Origin: Synechococcus sp. CS-1332 | GTDB lineage: Bacteria > Cyanobacteriota > Cyanobacteriia > PCC-6307 > Cyanobiaceae | NCBI RefSeq assembly: GCF_025127995.1 | Contig: NZ_JAHLYP010000039.1 | Span: forward strand, 1-64,000 | DNA: 64,000 bases | Reading direction: 5' to 3' | Shown: positions 31,546 through 41,313 of the stretch, piece after piece | Position numbering within the stretch: the stretch's first letter is position 1 | Layout of the letters: each line of letters opens with the position of its first letter | Translations under genes and position numbers: made by a program | The notes under the pieces: model-generated | Told to the model about the DNA's origin: nothing | The model's database searches: none | What the model saw: the letters and a program-made list of their open reading frames with translations, nothing else

Positions 31546-32481
31546 ATGATGCCGTCTCCCTTCGCCCTGCCCGACGGCATCGGCTGTGAACCCCTGCTGG
31601 CCGAGCTGCGCCGGCTGGCCTGGGGCGCGGCCGACATCCTGCGGGCCTACGCCCGCGGCGAACAGCCCCCCTTCGGCTTCCCGCTGGCCCTGAGCGTCGA
31701 CCATGGCGGCGAGGGGCCGGTGTCGGCGGCCGACCTGGCGGTGAACCGCTGGCTGCTGGATGGCCTGGCGGCGGCCTTTCCGGCTGCCGGCTGGACCCTG
31801 CTGAGCGAGGAGACCGCCGCCGAGGTGCTGGTGCCGGGCCAGCCGCTGGACGCCGAATGGCTGTGGATCCTCGATCCCCTCGATGGCACCAAGGATTTCC
31901 TGCAGGGCACGGGCGAGTACGCCGTCCATCTGGCCCTGGTGCACGGCCAGCGGCCGGTGCTGGGGGTGGTGCTGCTGCCGGAGCCGGAGGAGCTCTGGTT
32001 CGGGCTGCTGGGCGCCGGTGGGGCCGGCAGCGGTGCAGGGGAGGCCTGGCGGGAGAACCGGGCCGGCGACTGCTTCGCCCCTGCCCTGAGCAGCCGCAGG
32101 GAGGATCTGGTGCTGGTGGCCAGTCGCAACCACCGCGACGACCGCCTGGAGCAGTTGCTGGCCGACCTGCGTCCCGCCCGCAGCCTGGCGATCGGCAGTG
32201 TCGGCGGCAAGGTGGCCACGATCCTGCGGGGGGAGGCCGACCTCTACATCTCGCTTTCGGGCCGCAGTGCCCCCAAGGACTGGGACATGGCGGCCCCGGA
32301 AGCGGTGCTGCGCGCCGCCGGTGGCGGCTTCGACCATGCCGATGGCCGGCCCCTGCTCTACAACACGGGCGACGTGCGTCAGGCCGGCTGCCTGATCGCC
32401 AGCAACGGAACGGCCCATACCGGGATCTGCCGCCGTGCCGCTAGAGCGATGGCGGTGATCGATCCGGGCTTTGCGGTGTGA
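31546..32481 (+). CDS. cysQ: CysQ-type 3'(2'),5'-bisphosphate nucleotidase
   Basis: A member of the inositol-monophosphatase superfamily, 311 residues. Metal-binding motifs are visible: LLSEETAAEV (Glu of motif A), WILDPLDGTKDFLQGTGEYA (motif B, with the KDFL of CysQ) and SAPKDWDMAAPEAVLRAAGG (WDxAA motif C). It hydrolyses PAP or PAPS, recycling the nucleotide left after sulfation and controlling sulfur flux. ATGs at 31546 and 31549 are both possible starts. It diverges from rsmI and converges with pnp. Confidence 0.9.
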   Translation: MMPSPFALPDGIGCEPLLAELRRLAWGAADILRAYARGEQPPFGFPLALSVDHGGEGPVSAADLAVNRWLLDGLAAAFPAAGWTLLSEETAAEVLVPGQPLDAEWLWILDPLDGTKDFLQGTGEYAVHLALVHGQRPVLGVVLLPEPEELWFGLLGAGGAGSGAGEAWRENRAGDCFAPALSSRREDLVLVASRNHRDDRLEQLLADLRPARSLAIGSVGGKVATILRGEADLYISLSGRSAPKDWDMAAPEAVLRAAGGGFDHADGRPLLYNTGDVRQAGCLIASNGTAHTGICRRAARAMAVIDPGFAV

Positions 32482-32482
32482 G

Positions 32483-32504
32483 GGCCTGGCCGGCTGGCCA
32501 GGCC
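32483..32504. terminator. Hairpin between convergent cysQ and pnp
   Basis: A perfect 9-bp stem GGCCTGGCC / GGCCAGGCC with a 4-nt loop, two bp after the cysQ stop. There is no T-tract, so termination is inferred from its place between convergent genes. Confidence 0.4.
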
Positions 32505-32513
32505 CCGTGCCGA

Positions 32514-34643
32514 TCAGACCGCCGCCGGCTCCTGCTGCTCCACGCCCCGCAGGGTGAGGTTGATGCGGCCGCGGTTGTCGATCTCCCGCACCCGCACCGT
32601 CACCTGGTCGCCGACGTTGACGACATCTTCGACCTTTTCGACCCGCGATTCCGACAGCTGGGAGATGTGGATCATCCCCTCCTTGCCGGGCAGGATCTCG
32701 ACGAAGGCACCGATCGGGATCACACGGGTGACCGAACCGTTGAACACTTCGCCTTCGCTGACGCGACGGGTGAGGCCCTCGATGATGCGCTGGGCCTCTT
32801 CGGCGGCGGCGCCGTCATGGCTGGCGATCGTGACGATGCCGCCGTCCTCGATGTCGATCTTGGTGTTGGTGCGCTCGGTGATGCCCTTGATGGTGCGTCC
32901 GCCGGGGCCGATCACGGTGCCGATCAGTTCCGGATCAATGCGGAAGCTGAGCAGCCGCGGGGCATGGGGCGAGAGGGTGTCTCGGGGCTTGTCGATCGCC
33001 TCGAGCATCTTGCCAAGGATGTGCAGCCGGGCCGGGCGGGCCTGGTTGATCGCTTCGGCAACGGTCTTGACCGCCAGACCGGAGATCTTCATGTCCATCT
33101 GCAGGGCGGTGATGCCCTTCTCGGTGCCGGCCACCTTGAAGTCCATGTCGCCGAGGAAATCCTCGATGCCCTGGATGTCGGTGAGGATCCGCACCTCGTC
33201 GCCCTCCTTGATCAGGCCCATGGCGGCGCCGCTGACGGGGGCGGCCAGGGGAACGCCGGCATCCATCAGGGCCAGGGTGCTACCGCACACCGAACCCATC
33301 GAGGTGGAGCCGTTGGAACTGAGGCACTCCGACACCACCCGCAGCACGTAGGGGAAGCTCTCCTTGGAGGGCAGCACGGGGATCAGAGCCCGCTCGGCCA
33401 GGGCGCCGTGGCCGATCTCGCGGCGACCGGGGGAGCGCATCGGGCGCGTCTCCGCCACCGAATAGGGGGGGAAGTTGTAGTGGTGGAGGTAGGTCTTCTC
33501 GCTGATGGGGTTGAGATCGTCCATCTCCTGGGCATCGCTCGGGGTGCCGAGGGTGGCGCAGGAGAGCACCTGGGTGAGCCCCCGCTGGAACAGGCCCGAG
33601 CCATGCACCCGCTTGGGCAGCACGCTGACGGCCGCCTGAATCGGGCGCACCTCGTCGAGGCTGCGGCCATCCACCCGCTTGCCTTCGGTGATGATCTGCT
33701 GCCGCATCAGCTTCTTGGTCAGGCTCTTGTAGGTGTTGCCAAGAACCTTGCCGTTGCTGCTGACCGCCACCCGGATCGGATCGTCTTCCTTGAGGGCGGC
33801 GATCTTGTGGCTGACGTCGGCCTTGATGGCGTCGAGCTTCTCGTCGCGCTCACCCTTGGTCTGGCTGAATTGCTTGAGCACCTCACCGATGCCACCGGCG
33901 CATTCCTGTTCCAGGAACGAGGGCAGGGCGGGGTCGTCGCTGCGCTCCTCGGGGAGCACCTGCTCGATGCCGAGTTCCTTGAGCAGCTCGAGCTGGGCCC
34001 GCAGCAGTTCGCCCACGGCTTCGTAGCCGAAATCGATCGCCTCGATCACATCCTGTTCGGGCAGCTGGTTGGCGCCCGCTTCCACCATCACCACGCCGGC
34101 AGGCGAGCCAGCCACAACCAGATCCAGTTCGCTGCGCTCGATCTCGCGGAAGCTGGGGTTGAGCACGAAGTCGTCACCCAGCAGGCCCACGCGCACGGCG
34201 GCCATCGGGCCCATGAAGGGGATCTTCGCCAGCAGGGTGGCCATCGAGGCACCGGTGACGGCGAGCACGTCGGGCGGAACCCGCTCATCCAGGGACATGC
34301 AGGTGGCGACGATCTGGAGGTCGTCGCGCAGCCAGCCCGGGAACAGGGGGCGCATCGGCCGGTCGATCAGGCGGCAGGTGAGGATGGCTCGCTCGGGGGG
34401 GCGGGCCTCACGACGAAAGAAACTGCCGGGGATGCGGCCGGCGGCGTAGAGACGCTCTTCGTAGTCGCAGATCAGGGGAAGGAAATCGATGCCGTCCCGG
34501 CCTTTCGAGCGGGTGGCGGTGACCAGGATCGACGTATCGCCGCATTCCACCATTACCGAGCCCCCGGCCTGGGGCGCAAATCGGCCGCTGGTCAGCCGGA
34601 TCTCCCGACCATCGAAGGAGATCGACTGAGTGTGTCCTTGCAC
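32514..34643 (-). CDS. pnp: Polynucleotide phosphorylase
   Basis: A 709-residue 3'-to-5' phosphorolytic exoribonuclease. In order: the first RNase PH domain ([11 protein letters not shown]-like [20 protein letters not shown]), an all-helical linker, the second RNase PH domain ([40 protein letters not shown]), a KH domain with [18 protein letters not shown] near residue 557, and an S1 domain ([32 protein letters not shown]) near 620-690. It forms a trimeric ring acting in mRNA decay and quality control. A Glu/Pro tail follows S1. The full usual length is present. Confidence 0.97.
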   Translation of the reverse strand: MQGHTQSISFDGREIRLTSGRFAPQAGGSVMVECGDTSILVTATRSKGRDGIDFLPLICDYEERLYAAGRIPGSFFRREARPPERAILTCRLIDRPMRPLFPGWLRDDLQIVATCMSLDERVPPDVLAVTGASMATLLAKIPFMGPMAAVRVGLLGDDFVLNPSFREIERSELDLVVAGSPAGVVMVEAGANQLPEQDVIEAIDFGYEAVGELLRAQLELLKELGIEQVLPEERSDDPALPSFLEQECAGGIGEVLKQFSQTKGERDEKLDAIKADVSHKIAALKEDDPIRVAVSSNGKVLGNTYKSLTKKLMRQQIITEGKRVDGRSLDEVRPIQAAVSVLPKRVHGSGLFQRGLTQVLSCATLGTPSDAQEMDDLNPISEKTYLHHYNFPPYSVAETRPMRSPGRREIGHGALAERALIPVLPSKESFPYVLRVVSECLSSNGSTSMGSVCGSTLALMDAGVPLAAPVSGAAMGLIKEGDEVRILTDIQGIEDFLGDMDFKVAGTEKGITALQMDMKISGLAVKTVAEAINQARPARLHILGKMLEAIDKPRDTLSPHAPRLLSFRIDPELIGTVIGPGGRTIKGITERTNTKIDIEDGGIVTIASHDGAAAEEAQRIIEGLTRRVSEGEVFNGSVTRVIPIGAFVEILPGKEGMIHISQLSESRVEKVEDVVNVGDQVTVRVREIDNRGRINLTLRGVEQQEPAAV

Positions 34644-34702
34644 TGGGCGTTATGTCCGTTTTGTTGTCACGCACCATTCTCGCATCCGCCCCCGCCCGGC
34701 CA

Positions 34703-34729
34703 TGAAGAAGGCGCCCTCCAGGGGCGCCT
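34703..34729 (-). terminator. Terminator after rpsN
   Basis: On the minus strand GGCGCCC-CTGGA-GGGCGCC is followed by TTCTTC, 46-72 bp after the rpsN stop. The stem is strong; the T-tract is interrupted. Confidence 0.65.
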
Positions 34730-34774
34730 GCTGCGGCTGAGAGCCGTTGCGGCAAGGGGCTTTCGCCCCGGTGC

Positions 34775-35077
34775 TCACCAGCTCGACTTCACCACGCCCG
34801 GGAGTTCACCCTTGTGGGCCCGCTCGCGCAGCTGGTTGCGGCAGAGACCGAAATCGCGGTAGAAGCCACGGGGCTTGCCGGTGGCCCAGCAGCGGTTGCG
34901 GATGCGGTTGGGGGCGCTGTTGCGGGGCAGCGACTGCAGCTTGCGGTGGATCTCCAGGCGCTCCATCGGATCGCCGGCCGCATCGAAGGCCTCCTTGAGG
35001 GCGGCACGGCGCGTCGCGAAACGCTCCACGATCTTGCGGCGCTTGACGTCACGCGCGATCATCGACTTCTTCGCCAT
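34775..35077 (-). CDS. rpsN: 30S ribosomal protein S14
   Basis: A 100-residue S14 of the long, zinc-free type: [20 protein letters not shown] at the start, then [40 protein letters not shown] and [14 protein letters not shown]. It binds 16S rRNA in the head of the small subunit. It is monocistronic here, lying between pnp and nth on the same strand, as often seen in picocyanobacteria. Confidence 0.98.
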   Translation of the reverse strand: MAKKSMIARDVKRRKIVERFATRRAALKEAFDAAGDPMERLEIHRKLQSLPRNSAPNRIRNRCWATGKPRGFYRDFGLCRNQLRERAHKGELPGVVKSSW

Positions 35078-35099
35078 GCGGCCGGAGGAGGGGGAAACT

Positions 35100-35786
35100 T
35101 CAGCCTGTCACCTTACCTCTTGGCGCGGCCGGAGTGGGTTCGGGGCCCGGATGGCTGGGGCAGAGGTCGGCGAGGCCGCAGCCCTGGCAGCGGGGCTTGC
35201 GGGCCACACAGACGGCCCGACCGTGGAAGATCAGCCGGATCGAGAGGGTTTCCCACTCGGGTCTGGGCACCAGCTTCATCAGGTCGGGTTCGATTCGCTT
35301 CGGGTCGGCGTGGCGGGTGAGCCCGAGCCGGTTGGACAGCCGTTTCACGTGCGTATCCACCGTGACGCCGGCGTTGATGCCGAAGGCGTGGGCCAGCACC
35401 ACGTTGGCGGTCTTTCGGGCCACCCCCGGCAGGGGCAGCAGCTCCTCCATCGAGGCCGGCACGGCGCCGCCGTGGCGTTCCATCAGCAGCCGGGAGGCGG
35501 CCACGATGTGTTTGGCCTTGTTGCGGAAAAAGCCGGTGGATTGCACGTAGGGCTCCACCGCCTCACTTTCGACGGCCGCGGCGGCGGCGGCATCGGGGAA
35601 GCGCTCGAACAGGGCCGGCGTCACCTTGTTGACCCGCTCGTCGGTGCACTGGGCCGAGAGCATGGTGGCCACCAGCAGCTCGTAGGGGGTGCGCCAGTCG
35701 AGGGAGCAGGTGGCGTGGGGATACAGGGCGCCGAGCCGATCCAGGATCAGCGGCGCCCGGGTCCGGGGGCTGGGAAAGCGGGGCAC
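35100..35786 (-). CDS. nth: Endonuclease III
   Basis: A 228-residue DNA glycosylase/AP lyase for oxidised pyrimidines. It has the start region [20 protein letters not shown]-like sequence ([20 protein letters not shown]), the helix-hairpin-helix [20 protein letters not shown] with the catalytic Lys in ARKTA, and [17 protein letters not shown] with the catalytic Asp. A C-x6-C-x2-C-x5-C [4Fe-4S] cluster motif ([17 protein letters not shown]) follows. It lies one bp downstream-adjacent to rseP on the same strand (rseP stop at 35788, nth start at 35786 in reading direction). Confidence 0.96.
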   Translation of the reverse strand: MPRFPSPRTRAPLILDRLGALYPHATCSLDWRTPYELLVATMLSAQCTDERVNKVTPALFERFPDAAAAAAVESEAVEPYVQSTGFFRNKAKHIVAASRLLMERHGGAVPASMEELLPLPGVARKTANVVLAHAFGINAGVTVDTHVKRLSNRLGLTRHADPKRIEPDLMKLVPRPEWETLSIRLIFHGRAVCVARKPRCQGCGLADLCPSHPGPEPTPAAPRGKVTG

Positions 35787-35787
35787 C

Positions 35788-36876
35788 TCAGCGGCTGAGC
35801 AGCTGCTGGATCGCCGGCAGCTGGCTGGTGTCCTTGACGATCAACACCAGGGAGAGGCCCACCAGGAACACGAACCCCGACTGCATGAAGGCCATCTGGT
35901 AGCGGTCGGCCAGGGGGCGGCCCCGCACCCCCTCCAGCAGCAGCAGGGCGAACTGGCCGCCGTCGAGCAAGGGCAGGGGCAGGGCATTGAGCACCGCCAG
36001 GTTGATCGAGATCAGGGCGGTGAACAGGAACAGGCTGCTGCCGCCCTGGCTGGCCAGGGACGCCCCCATCTCAACGATCTTCACCGGGCCCGACACCTGG
36101 GGAGCGGTTTCACCGAAGTGGGTGATCAGGGTGCCGAAGCCTTCGACGGTGCGGCGCGTGAGGGCGACGACGTCGTGGTTGGCCTGAAGGATCGGCTCCA
36201 GCGGGCTGGTGGGGGGCCGGAAGGATTCGCTGCCGTTGGGCTGCAGCTGGGCGCCGATGCGGCCGATGCCGCCGTTGTCGCTGGGGGTAAGGGGCAGGGT
36301 CACCGTGGTGCCGTTGCGGTCGGCCTGCAGGCGCAGGGTGCGGCCGGGGGCGTCCTTGATGCGGCCCACCAGGGCCATCACCGCCTCCTGGCCGCCTGCC
36401 AGGGGGGTGCCATCGATCGCCACGATGCGGTCGCCGGGCTGGAGGCCGGAGCCGGCGGCTGCCTGGCCCGGCTGCACGGCGGCCACCACCACGCCGGGGG
36501 TGGCGCTGAAGCCGGAGGGGATGCCCAGCACCAGCCCCTGGGCCAGCAGCACGCTCCAGGCCAGCAGCAGGTTGGCGATCACGCCGGCGGCGATCACCAG
36601 GGCCCGCTGGGCCAGGGGGCGGTTGCGCATCAGGTCGGGATCATCGGCAGGGATGGTGCTGTCCTCCTCGTCGTCGGGGAAGGAGACGAACCCCCCCAGG
36701 GGGATTGCCCGCAGGGCGAACAGCACGCCGCGCCGCCGCCGCTGGATCAGGGCCGGACCGAAGCCGATCGAGAAGCCACTGACCCGGATGCCCTGCCAGG
36801 TGGCGGCGAAGAAGTGGCCGGCTTCGTGCACCAGGATCAGTCCCGCCAGGATCGCCAACGCCGTCAGTACACCCAT
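35788..36876 (-). CDS. rseP: RseP-type site-2 intramembrane metalloprotease
   Basis: A 362-residue membrane protease. It has LAGLILVHEAGHFFAATWQG (HExxH zinc site in the first helix), a GFGPALIQRRRRGVLFALRA loop with IPLGGFVSF, a single PDZ domain near residues 115-205 (GVVVAAVQPGQAAAGSGLQP, GDRIVAIDG) and the second active-site motif LNALPLPLLDGGQF. Site-2 proteases release membrane-bound regulators or clear signal-peptide remnants. The ATG at 36876 is the start because the protease begins directly with its first helix. Upstream in-frame codons to 37116 run into the promoter and the divergent PilZ gene. Confidence 0.93.
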   Translation of the reverse strand: MGVLTALAILAGLILVHEAGHFFAATWQGIRVSGFSIGFGPALIQRRRRGVLFALRAIPLGGFVSFPDDEEDSTIPADDPDLMRNRPLAQRALVIAAGVIANLLLAWSVLLAQGLVLGIPSGFSATPGVVVAAVQPGQAAAGSGLQPGDRIVAIDGTPLAGGQEAVMALVGRIKDAPGRTLRLQADRNGTTVTLPLTPSDNGGIGRIGAQLQPNGSESFRPPTSPLEPILQANHDVVALTRRTVEGFGTLITHFGETAPQVSGPVKIVEMGASLASQGGSSLFLFTALISINLAVLNALPLPLLDGGQFALLLLEGVRGRPLADRYQMAFMQSGFVFLVGLSLVLIVKDTSQLPAIQQLLSR

Positions 36877-36973
36877 TCCGTCTGCCGATTCAATCGGGGT
36901 CCATTCTGCGGGAACCGTCCCGGCAGCGGGGGTGTGGCCCAGGGCAGTGGCACCTGAGGGACAGCGCGATACG

Positions 36974-37393
36974 ATGGATGTGTCGATGCCGACATCCGCC
37001 TGCATGTCACCGGAACAGACTGAAGGCGAAGGGCAGCTGGAGGAACTGCGCACCTCATTGCGCCACGCTCTGCCCCCGGGGGTCTCCGCCAGCATCCGGC
37101 TCAGCTCCGGCCGCACGGTTTACGTCACGGTGGGTGACATCAGCCGGACTGGGGCCTGCGTCGTCCGGCGCGGGGATCTGGAGGTCGTGGAAAACGAAGA
37201 AGTGCTTCTCGACGTGAGCGACTACGAGCAGCATCAGAACGTTTCCCTGTCGGCCCGCGTGCAGTGGGTGAGTACCCGTAGCTACAACACGCTCGTCGGC
37301 CTCGTATTCACCGAAGGCCCCCTATTGCCGGGCACCATGCTGGATCAGTATCTCGACAGAACCCTGATGCCGCGGGGCTCCGGCGACAGTTGA
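36974..37393 (+). CDS. PilZ-domain protein, paralogue of the one at 1811-2173
   Basis: About 139 residues from the ATG at 36974; ATGs at 36986 and 37004 are alternatives. An RxxxR (RTSLR) lies near residue 29, and VTVGDISRTGACVVRRGDLE supplies DxSxxG, followed by strands including VSLSARVQWVSTRSYNTLVG. It probably binds cyclic-di-GMP. It stands directly upstream (105 bp) of the pilin cluster and diverges from rseP. This makes a link to type IV pilus control plausible, but that is inferred from position only. Confidence 0.75.
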   Translation: MDVSMPTSACMSPEQTEGEGQLEELRTSLRHALPPGVSASIRLSSGRTVYVTVGDISRTGACVVRRGDLEVVENEEVLLDVSDYEQHQNVSLSARVQWVSTRSYNTLVGLVFTEGPLLPGTMLDQYLDRTLMPRGSGDS

Positions 37394-37498
37394 ACGGGTT
37401 TGGATGCGCTACGACAAGCCTGCTAATGCCCGGGAGCACGATGTGACTAGAATTTGGGGATCGGCTGAGTGGATGTTCAGCCAGCTGGTGCTGTTGCC

Positions 37499-40105
37499 GT
37501 GAACTCAAGACTTCTGCTTCACCTGCTGACGGCCACGTCGAAACGACGTCGAGGTCAGGCGGGTTTCTCCATGGTGGCCGGCATCCTGGTGCTGCTGGCT
37601 TTGGTGGTCGGCACCGTTGGGCTGTCTAGCCTGGTGTCCAGCAACTTGCTGGGCAGCCGCGAGCAGGGCTCCAGCAGTGAGGCCCGCAGCGCCGCCGAGG
37701 CCGGCATCGACGAGATCATCGCCACCTGGAACCAGCCCCAGAACCGCAAGCTGCTGGTGTCGGGCCAGGCGATGAGCACCTGGGCCAGCTCCACCAACCT
37801 CCAGAGCCCTTGCGTCACCACCGACGGCAAGGCCACCCGGCCGGGGGTCACCGGCCTGCCGACGACCCAGGCCAAGAGCTTCGGCGACGGTGAATTTCGC
37901 GATGTGGAAAACCCCACCAAGGCCAACACCGGCGACCGCCAGTTCGCCCTGGTGCGCGTCACCTACTCGGCCGGTCCCGCCGCCAATACCAACCGCCGGG
38001 CGATTTCGGTGTCCTCCACCAAGACGGGCGGCGTGACCACGGTGGGACCAGGCTTCACCGGCAACTTCAGCGACCTGAACAACCTCGACGATCCCGACGG
38101 CACCGTCACAACCCTCCAGCCGGGCTCCAACAGCGGCTTCATCACCGTCGAGGTCCAGGGCCGGGTGATGCGGGGCGGCACCGCCGTGGCCACCGCCACG
38201 GTGACCCGGGAATTCGAAGTGCTGCCCAAGTGCTGCGGGGCCTCCTTCGGCTCGAATGCGGCCACCAACCTGGGCGCCGACAAGCGGGCCTGCGGCGTCG
38301 AGTTCGGCCTGATCACCGGCATCAACGGCGGCACCCATTTCTCCTATTACGCCAACGACCGCTTCACTACCGTCAATAAGGCGAATCAGGTCGTGAACGT
38401 CTCGGGAATGATTGGTATTGTCAATCCTGGACAAACTGTGTTTGATCGCGCCAGCTGTCGGGTCGGCCCCCGCGCGAATTCTGGCACGAGCGGTTGCCCG
38501 GCCGGTACAAGCGCAGATCCTTTGTTTGATTCGGCCACTGACCCAGGTTGGAGATCAAACATTCTCAGTAATAGCTGCGGTAACTTCACTGCGGCTGAGT
38601 TATTCACCGGCAACAGGTGTGGAACAGCCAGTGATCGGCTCGGAACATCCATCTCCGGTATTCCGATTGTCCCCGGCTCAGTCACCCTTCCACCGGTTTC
38701 CACTTATCTCTACAGTTGGACTCCAAATGGTTGGGCCGCCAACACAATTCCTTTGGGAAATGCGGCCTACCAGACCTTGGTAAGTACGAACACAGCGTAC
38801 AGATCAGTCATTCGCACACGAAACGACACCACCCCTCCCAGGGTTGAAATTTGTACCGCTGCGACCTGTACAAACACGTCCTGGAGAGTGATTTCTGACG
38901 ATCGCATTGCTGATTCCTTCGGCACAGGCGATTACACAGGAACTTCTGGCAACTTGAATCCTTGGGTTGGGGGGGGGTCACCCTTCAGCGCTGGTGGGCC
39001 ATGGCTAGAAACAGATCCCACTTCCGGCGGGAGCTCCACAGGCAAGGTTCGAATCGTGTCCAACGCGGTAGTTTTCAATGCTGACGCTACAGCGAGCGCG
39101 GCTAATACCATGCGCCTACAAAGAGGTCTGGATCTCTCCGGTTTTACAGGTGCTCCTGATCCAAGAATCAGTTTCAGGTACCAAGGAACCAACCTGGCAG
39201 CAGCGGACACGCTACTCGTGGAGGCTTCCGCCAACGGAACGGCCTGGGTGACGTTGGGCACGGTGGCTGGCAACAATACGGCATCCACGCAGACTTATAC
39301 GATTCCTGCGGCTCAAGTCGGTACGAACACCCGGATCCGATTCACATCAAATTCAGCATTGACAAGCACTAAACGTATTACCTTGGATGACATCCAGGTT
39401 GCCCCCCGAGGCGGCTTGAATAGTTGGTGTGAATACTCAGCGACGGCTCCGGTCACGAGCACTCCTGGATTCCTTTGCCTGGGGCCGACGATTGATCTGA
39501 GTGCGGGCGGCACCGTCATCATGGACACAACAGGTGGGCCGTTGAGCTTCTATTACAGCGAACCCACCGACACCCGTGGGAATACCTCGGCAACAGCCCT
39601 ATTGCGAACGGGCAATGCAGCAACCATCCAGCATGTCAAGTGTGCAGTACAAGCTAGTAACGCCTGCGCAACTGCGATCCCTGATTCGGATCCCTATTCT
39701 GATGTTGGTGTGCCGGATCGTTTGAATTTCTTTGGCAGAGATACTAACCCGGGAGGCACATCTCTTCAATACCTTGCGATTGGTACGGAAGGGGCTGCGG
39801 TAGGAACTACAGGTAGAATCTCAAGAGCTTGGTTCTATTTTCCATGGGGGGCCTTGAGGCTTGTCTCCGACGGATGTGCCACTGGTGCCACACCCGCAGG
39901 TTTTCTGGGTGACAACAGCTGGAGCATCAACGGCAGGGTCTGGGTGAGCAGCTTCCGCCCCTGCGGCGCCTTCCACTTCCGCATTCCGCCGTCCTCCTCG
40001 GTAGGCCTCTCCGCGGCCTTCGCCACCGGTTTCAACCCCGACTACGTCCAGTGGACGGGCGTGGATTGGGTGGCGAGGGCCGTGACATCCTCCCGTAACT
40101 ATTGA
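37499..40105 (+). CDS. Large PilX-like pilin with inserted jelly-roll-like domain (cluster A)
   Basis: About 868 residues, starting at GTG 37499 (GTG 37469 possible). A prepilin-type leader RRRGQAG is followed by FSMVAGILVLLALVVGTVGL without Glu at position 5, then SSSEARSAAEAGIDEIIATW, as in PilX-type minor pilins. A cysteine-rich middle (VLPKCCGASFGSNAATNLGA) follows. Residues near 505-640 (LQRGLDLSGFTG, ISFRYQGTNLAAADTLLVEA, TRIRFTSN, RITLDDIQVAP) read like an extracellular jelly-roll ligand-binding domain. The end, FRPCGAFHFRIPPSSSVGL, returns to pilin-like sequence. The part 38390-39900 is clearly lower in GC than both ends, suggesting domain exchange. It may form the pilus tip and bind a surface or sugar. 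Confidence 0.8.
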   Translation: MNSRLLLHLLTATSKRRRGQAGFSMVAGILVLLALVVGTVGLSSLVSSNLLGSREQGSSSEARSAAEAGIDEIIATWNQPQNRKLLVSGQAMSTWASSTNLQSPCVTTDGKATRPGVTGLPTTQAKSFGDGEFRDVENPTKANTGDRQFALVRVTYSAGPAANTNRRAISVSSTKTGGVTTVGPGFTGNFSDLNNLDDPDGTVTTLQPGSNSGFITVEVQGRVMRGGTAVATATVTREFEVLPKCCGASFGSNAATNLGADKRACGVEFGLITGINGGTHFSYYANDRFTTVNKANQVVNVSGMIGIVNPGQTVFDRASCRVGPRANSGTSGCPAGTSADPLFDSATDPGWRSNILSNSCGNFTAAELFTGNRCGTASDRLGTSISGIPIVPGSVTLPPVSTYLYSWTPNGWAANTIPLGNAAYQTLVSTNTAYRSVIRTRNDTTPPRVEICTAATCTNTSWRVISDDRIADSFGTGDYTGTSGNLNPWVGGGSPFSAGGPWLETDPTSGGSSTGKVRIVSNAVVFNADATASAANTMRLQRGLDLSGFTGAPDPRISFRYQGTNLAAADTLLVEASANGTAWVTLGTVAGNNTASTQTYTIPAAQVGTNTRIRFTSNSALTSTKRITLDDIQVAPRGGLNSWCEYSATAPVTSTPGFLCLGPTIDLSAGGTVIMDTTGGPLSFYYSEPTDTRGNTSATALLRTGNAATIQHVKCAVQASNACATAIPDSDPYSDVGVPDRLNFFGRDTNPGGTSLQYLAIGTEGAAVGTTGRISRAWFYFPWGALRLVSDGCATGATPAGFLGDNSWSINGRVWVSSFRPCGAFHFRIPPSSSVGLSAAFATGFNPDYVQWTGVDWVARAVTSSRNY

Positions 40106-40725
40106 TGGCCACCCTCTCCCGCCACGGGACGTTCCGGCTGTTGCTGCTCCACTCCAGGGTGCCGGTGGCTGTTGGTTTCACCATCATTGAGCCCCTGGTG
40201 CTGGCCATCCTGTTGTCCATCGTCGTCTCTGGAACGGCGGTGGTGCTCACCAGCATCAATCGATCCTCGGTCGAATCCAGACGGGTCGTGACGATGAATC
40301 AGCAGATTGATTCCAATCTCGCCGAAATCAAGCAGCTCAGCGGCCGGCTCACCTGTTGTTCCTCTGTCTGCACCGTCGCTACGCCAACTGTGGTTGGAAC
40401 CACGGCCAACTGCGCCACCGCCAACCCCCTGGATCCCCGCTATTTCTTCCCCCAACGGGACGATCCCGCCACCACCGCCACGATCGCCGGCACCAGCCCC
40501 GCCACCGCCGACGAGCGCCGGGCGGTTGATCAGCTTTGCGCGAGCGGCGCCTTCATGACGCCCCTGCTCACGGCCGTGAATGGAACGGCCGTGATCGCTG
40601 GTGTCACCCGCACCGCCTCCATTCAGACCAACAACACCATTCGCGTCATTTTCAACGATGATGTCAATGGGCGCGTCACGCGTGTGGCCAACATCACCCC
40701 GCCGATGGCCCGGTGGTGCCCATGA
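40105..40725 (+). CDS. PilV-like minor pilin (cluster A)
   Basis: A 206-residue prepilin. The leader ends PVAVG before FTIIEPLVLAILLSIVVSGT, a class III signal with Glu5, although Pro follows the Glu. The rest contains CCSSVC and many Thr/Ala strands, ending ARWCP. The ATG at 40105 overlaps the last base of the upstream stop (TGATG). The C-terminal WCP and the general layout match the cluster B protein at 46560-47168, so these are paralogues. It would be processed by PilD and join the pilus priming complex. Confidence 0.8.
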   Translation: MATLSRHGTFRLLLLHSRVPVAVGFTIIEPLVLAILLSIVVSGTAVVLTSINRSSVESRRVVTMNQQIDSNLAEIKQLSGRLTCCSSVCTVATPTVVGTTANCATANPLDPRYFFPQRDDPATTATIAGTSPATADERRAVDQLCASGAFMTPLLTAVNGTAVIAGVTRTASIQTNNTIRVIFNDDVNGRVTRVANITPPMARWCP

Positions 40726-41312
40726 GCCGCTTCCGCCCAAGCACCCCTGCTGGCTTCACTGTGGTGGAGCTGATGGTGACGGTGGCCGTGCTCGGCATCG
40801 TCAGTTCCGTGGCGTTCAACGTTTCCCAATCCAGCTGGCGCCGCGAGCGCGCCAGTGCCGCCACGTTCGAGTTGTCCGCCTGGCTGGATCAGATTTCCAG
40901 ATCACCCGAACAGAACGGAACCAGCTGCCAGGTGACCGTGAACACCGGCACCCTGGCCTCCGGGGCCGTGCTCGCCTCCGTCAGCCCCGCCAACTGCGCC
41001 ACCGAGTCGAATGTTCTGCTTCCGGCCATCAACAACAACCAGTCGTTTCAGGTCGCTGTGTCCGTGGCGAATGCTGTGACTTCTGTGGGTACCTCGCAGT
41101 GGTGGTTCACGCCTCGGGGGGCGATCAGCACCACCGCCCCAGCCGCCAACACAGGGAGTACGGTTTCCGACATCAGTGTCCGCATCAGTGTGGCTGGCAC
41201 GGTGCCGGTGCGTTGTGTTCGGCTCTCCGGCACCCTTGGCCTGCTGCGCATGGGTCGCAACAACGCCACCGGCGACCCCAACACGAACTGCACCGATTGG
41301 AGCGTCCGTTGA
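40722..41312 (+). CDS. FimT/GspH-like minor pilin (cluster A)
   Basis: A 196-residue prepilin. PAGFTVVELMVTVAVLGIVS is a textbook class III signal with Glu5, followed by SQSSWRRERASAATFELSAW and LDQI, as in FimT/GspH proteins. CQVTVNTGTL and WWFTPRGAI occur in the middle and VPVRCVRLSGTLGLLRMG near the end. The ATG at 40722 overlaps the previous stop as ATGA, indicating coupling. The cluster B protein at 45988-46560 has the same landmarks (WRRERVNAVATELAGWLE, FTPRGTV, LRCVRISEGLGL). Confidence 0.85.
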   Translation: MSRFRPSTPAGFTVVELMVTVAVLGIVSSVAFNVSQSSWRRERASAATFELSAWLDQISRSPEQNGTSCQVTVNTGTLASGAVLASVSPANCATESNVLLPAINNNQSFQVAVSVANAVTSVGTSQWWFTPRGAISTTAPAANTGSTVSDISVRISVAGTVPVRCVRLSGTLGLLRMGRNNATGDPNTNCTDWSVR

Positions 41313-41313
41313 G

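Noticed and set aside
32478-34862. A 794-codon plus-strand frame opposite pnp
   Set aside because: Exact antisense of pnp, His/Gly/Gln-rich, with no motif. The pnp reading has all family domains.
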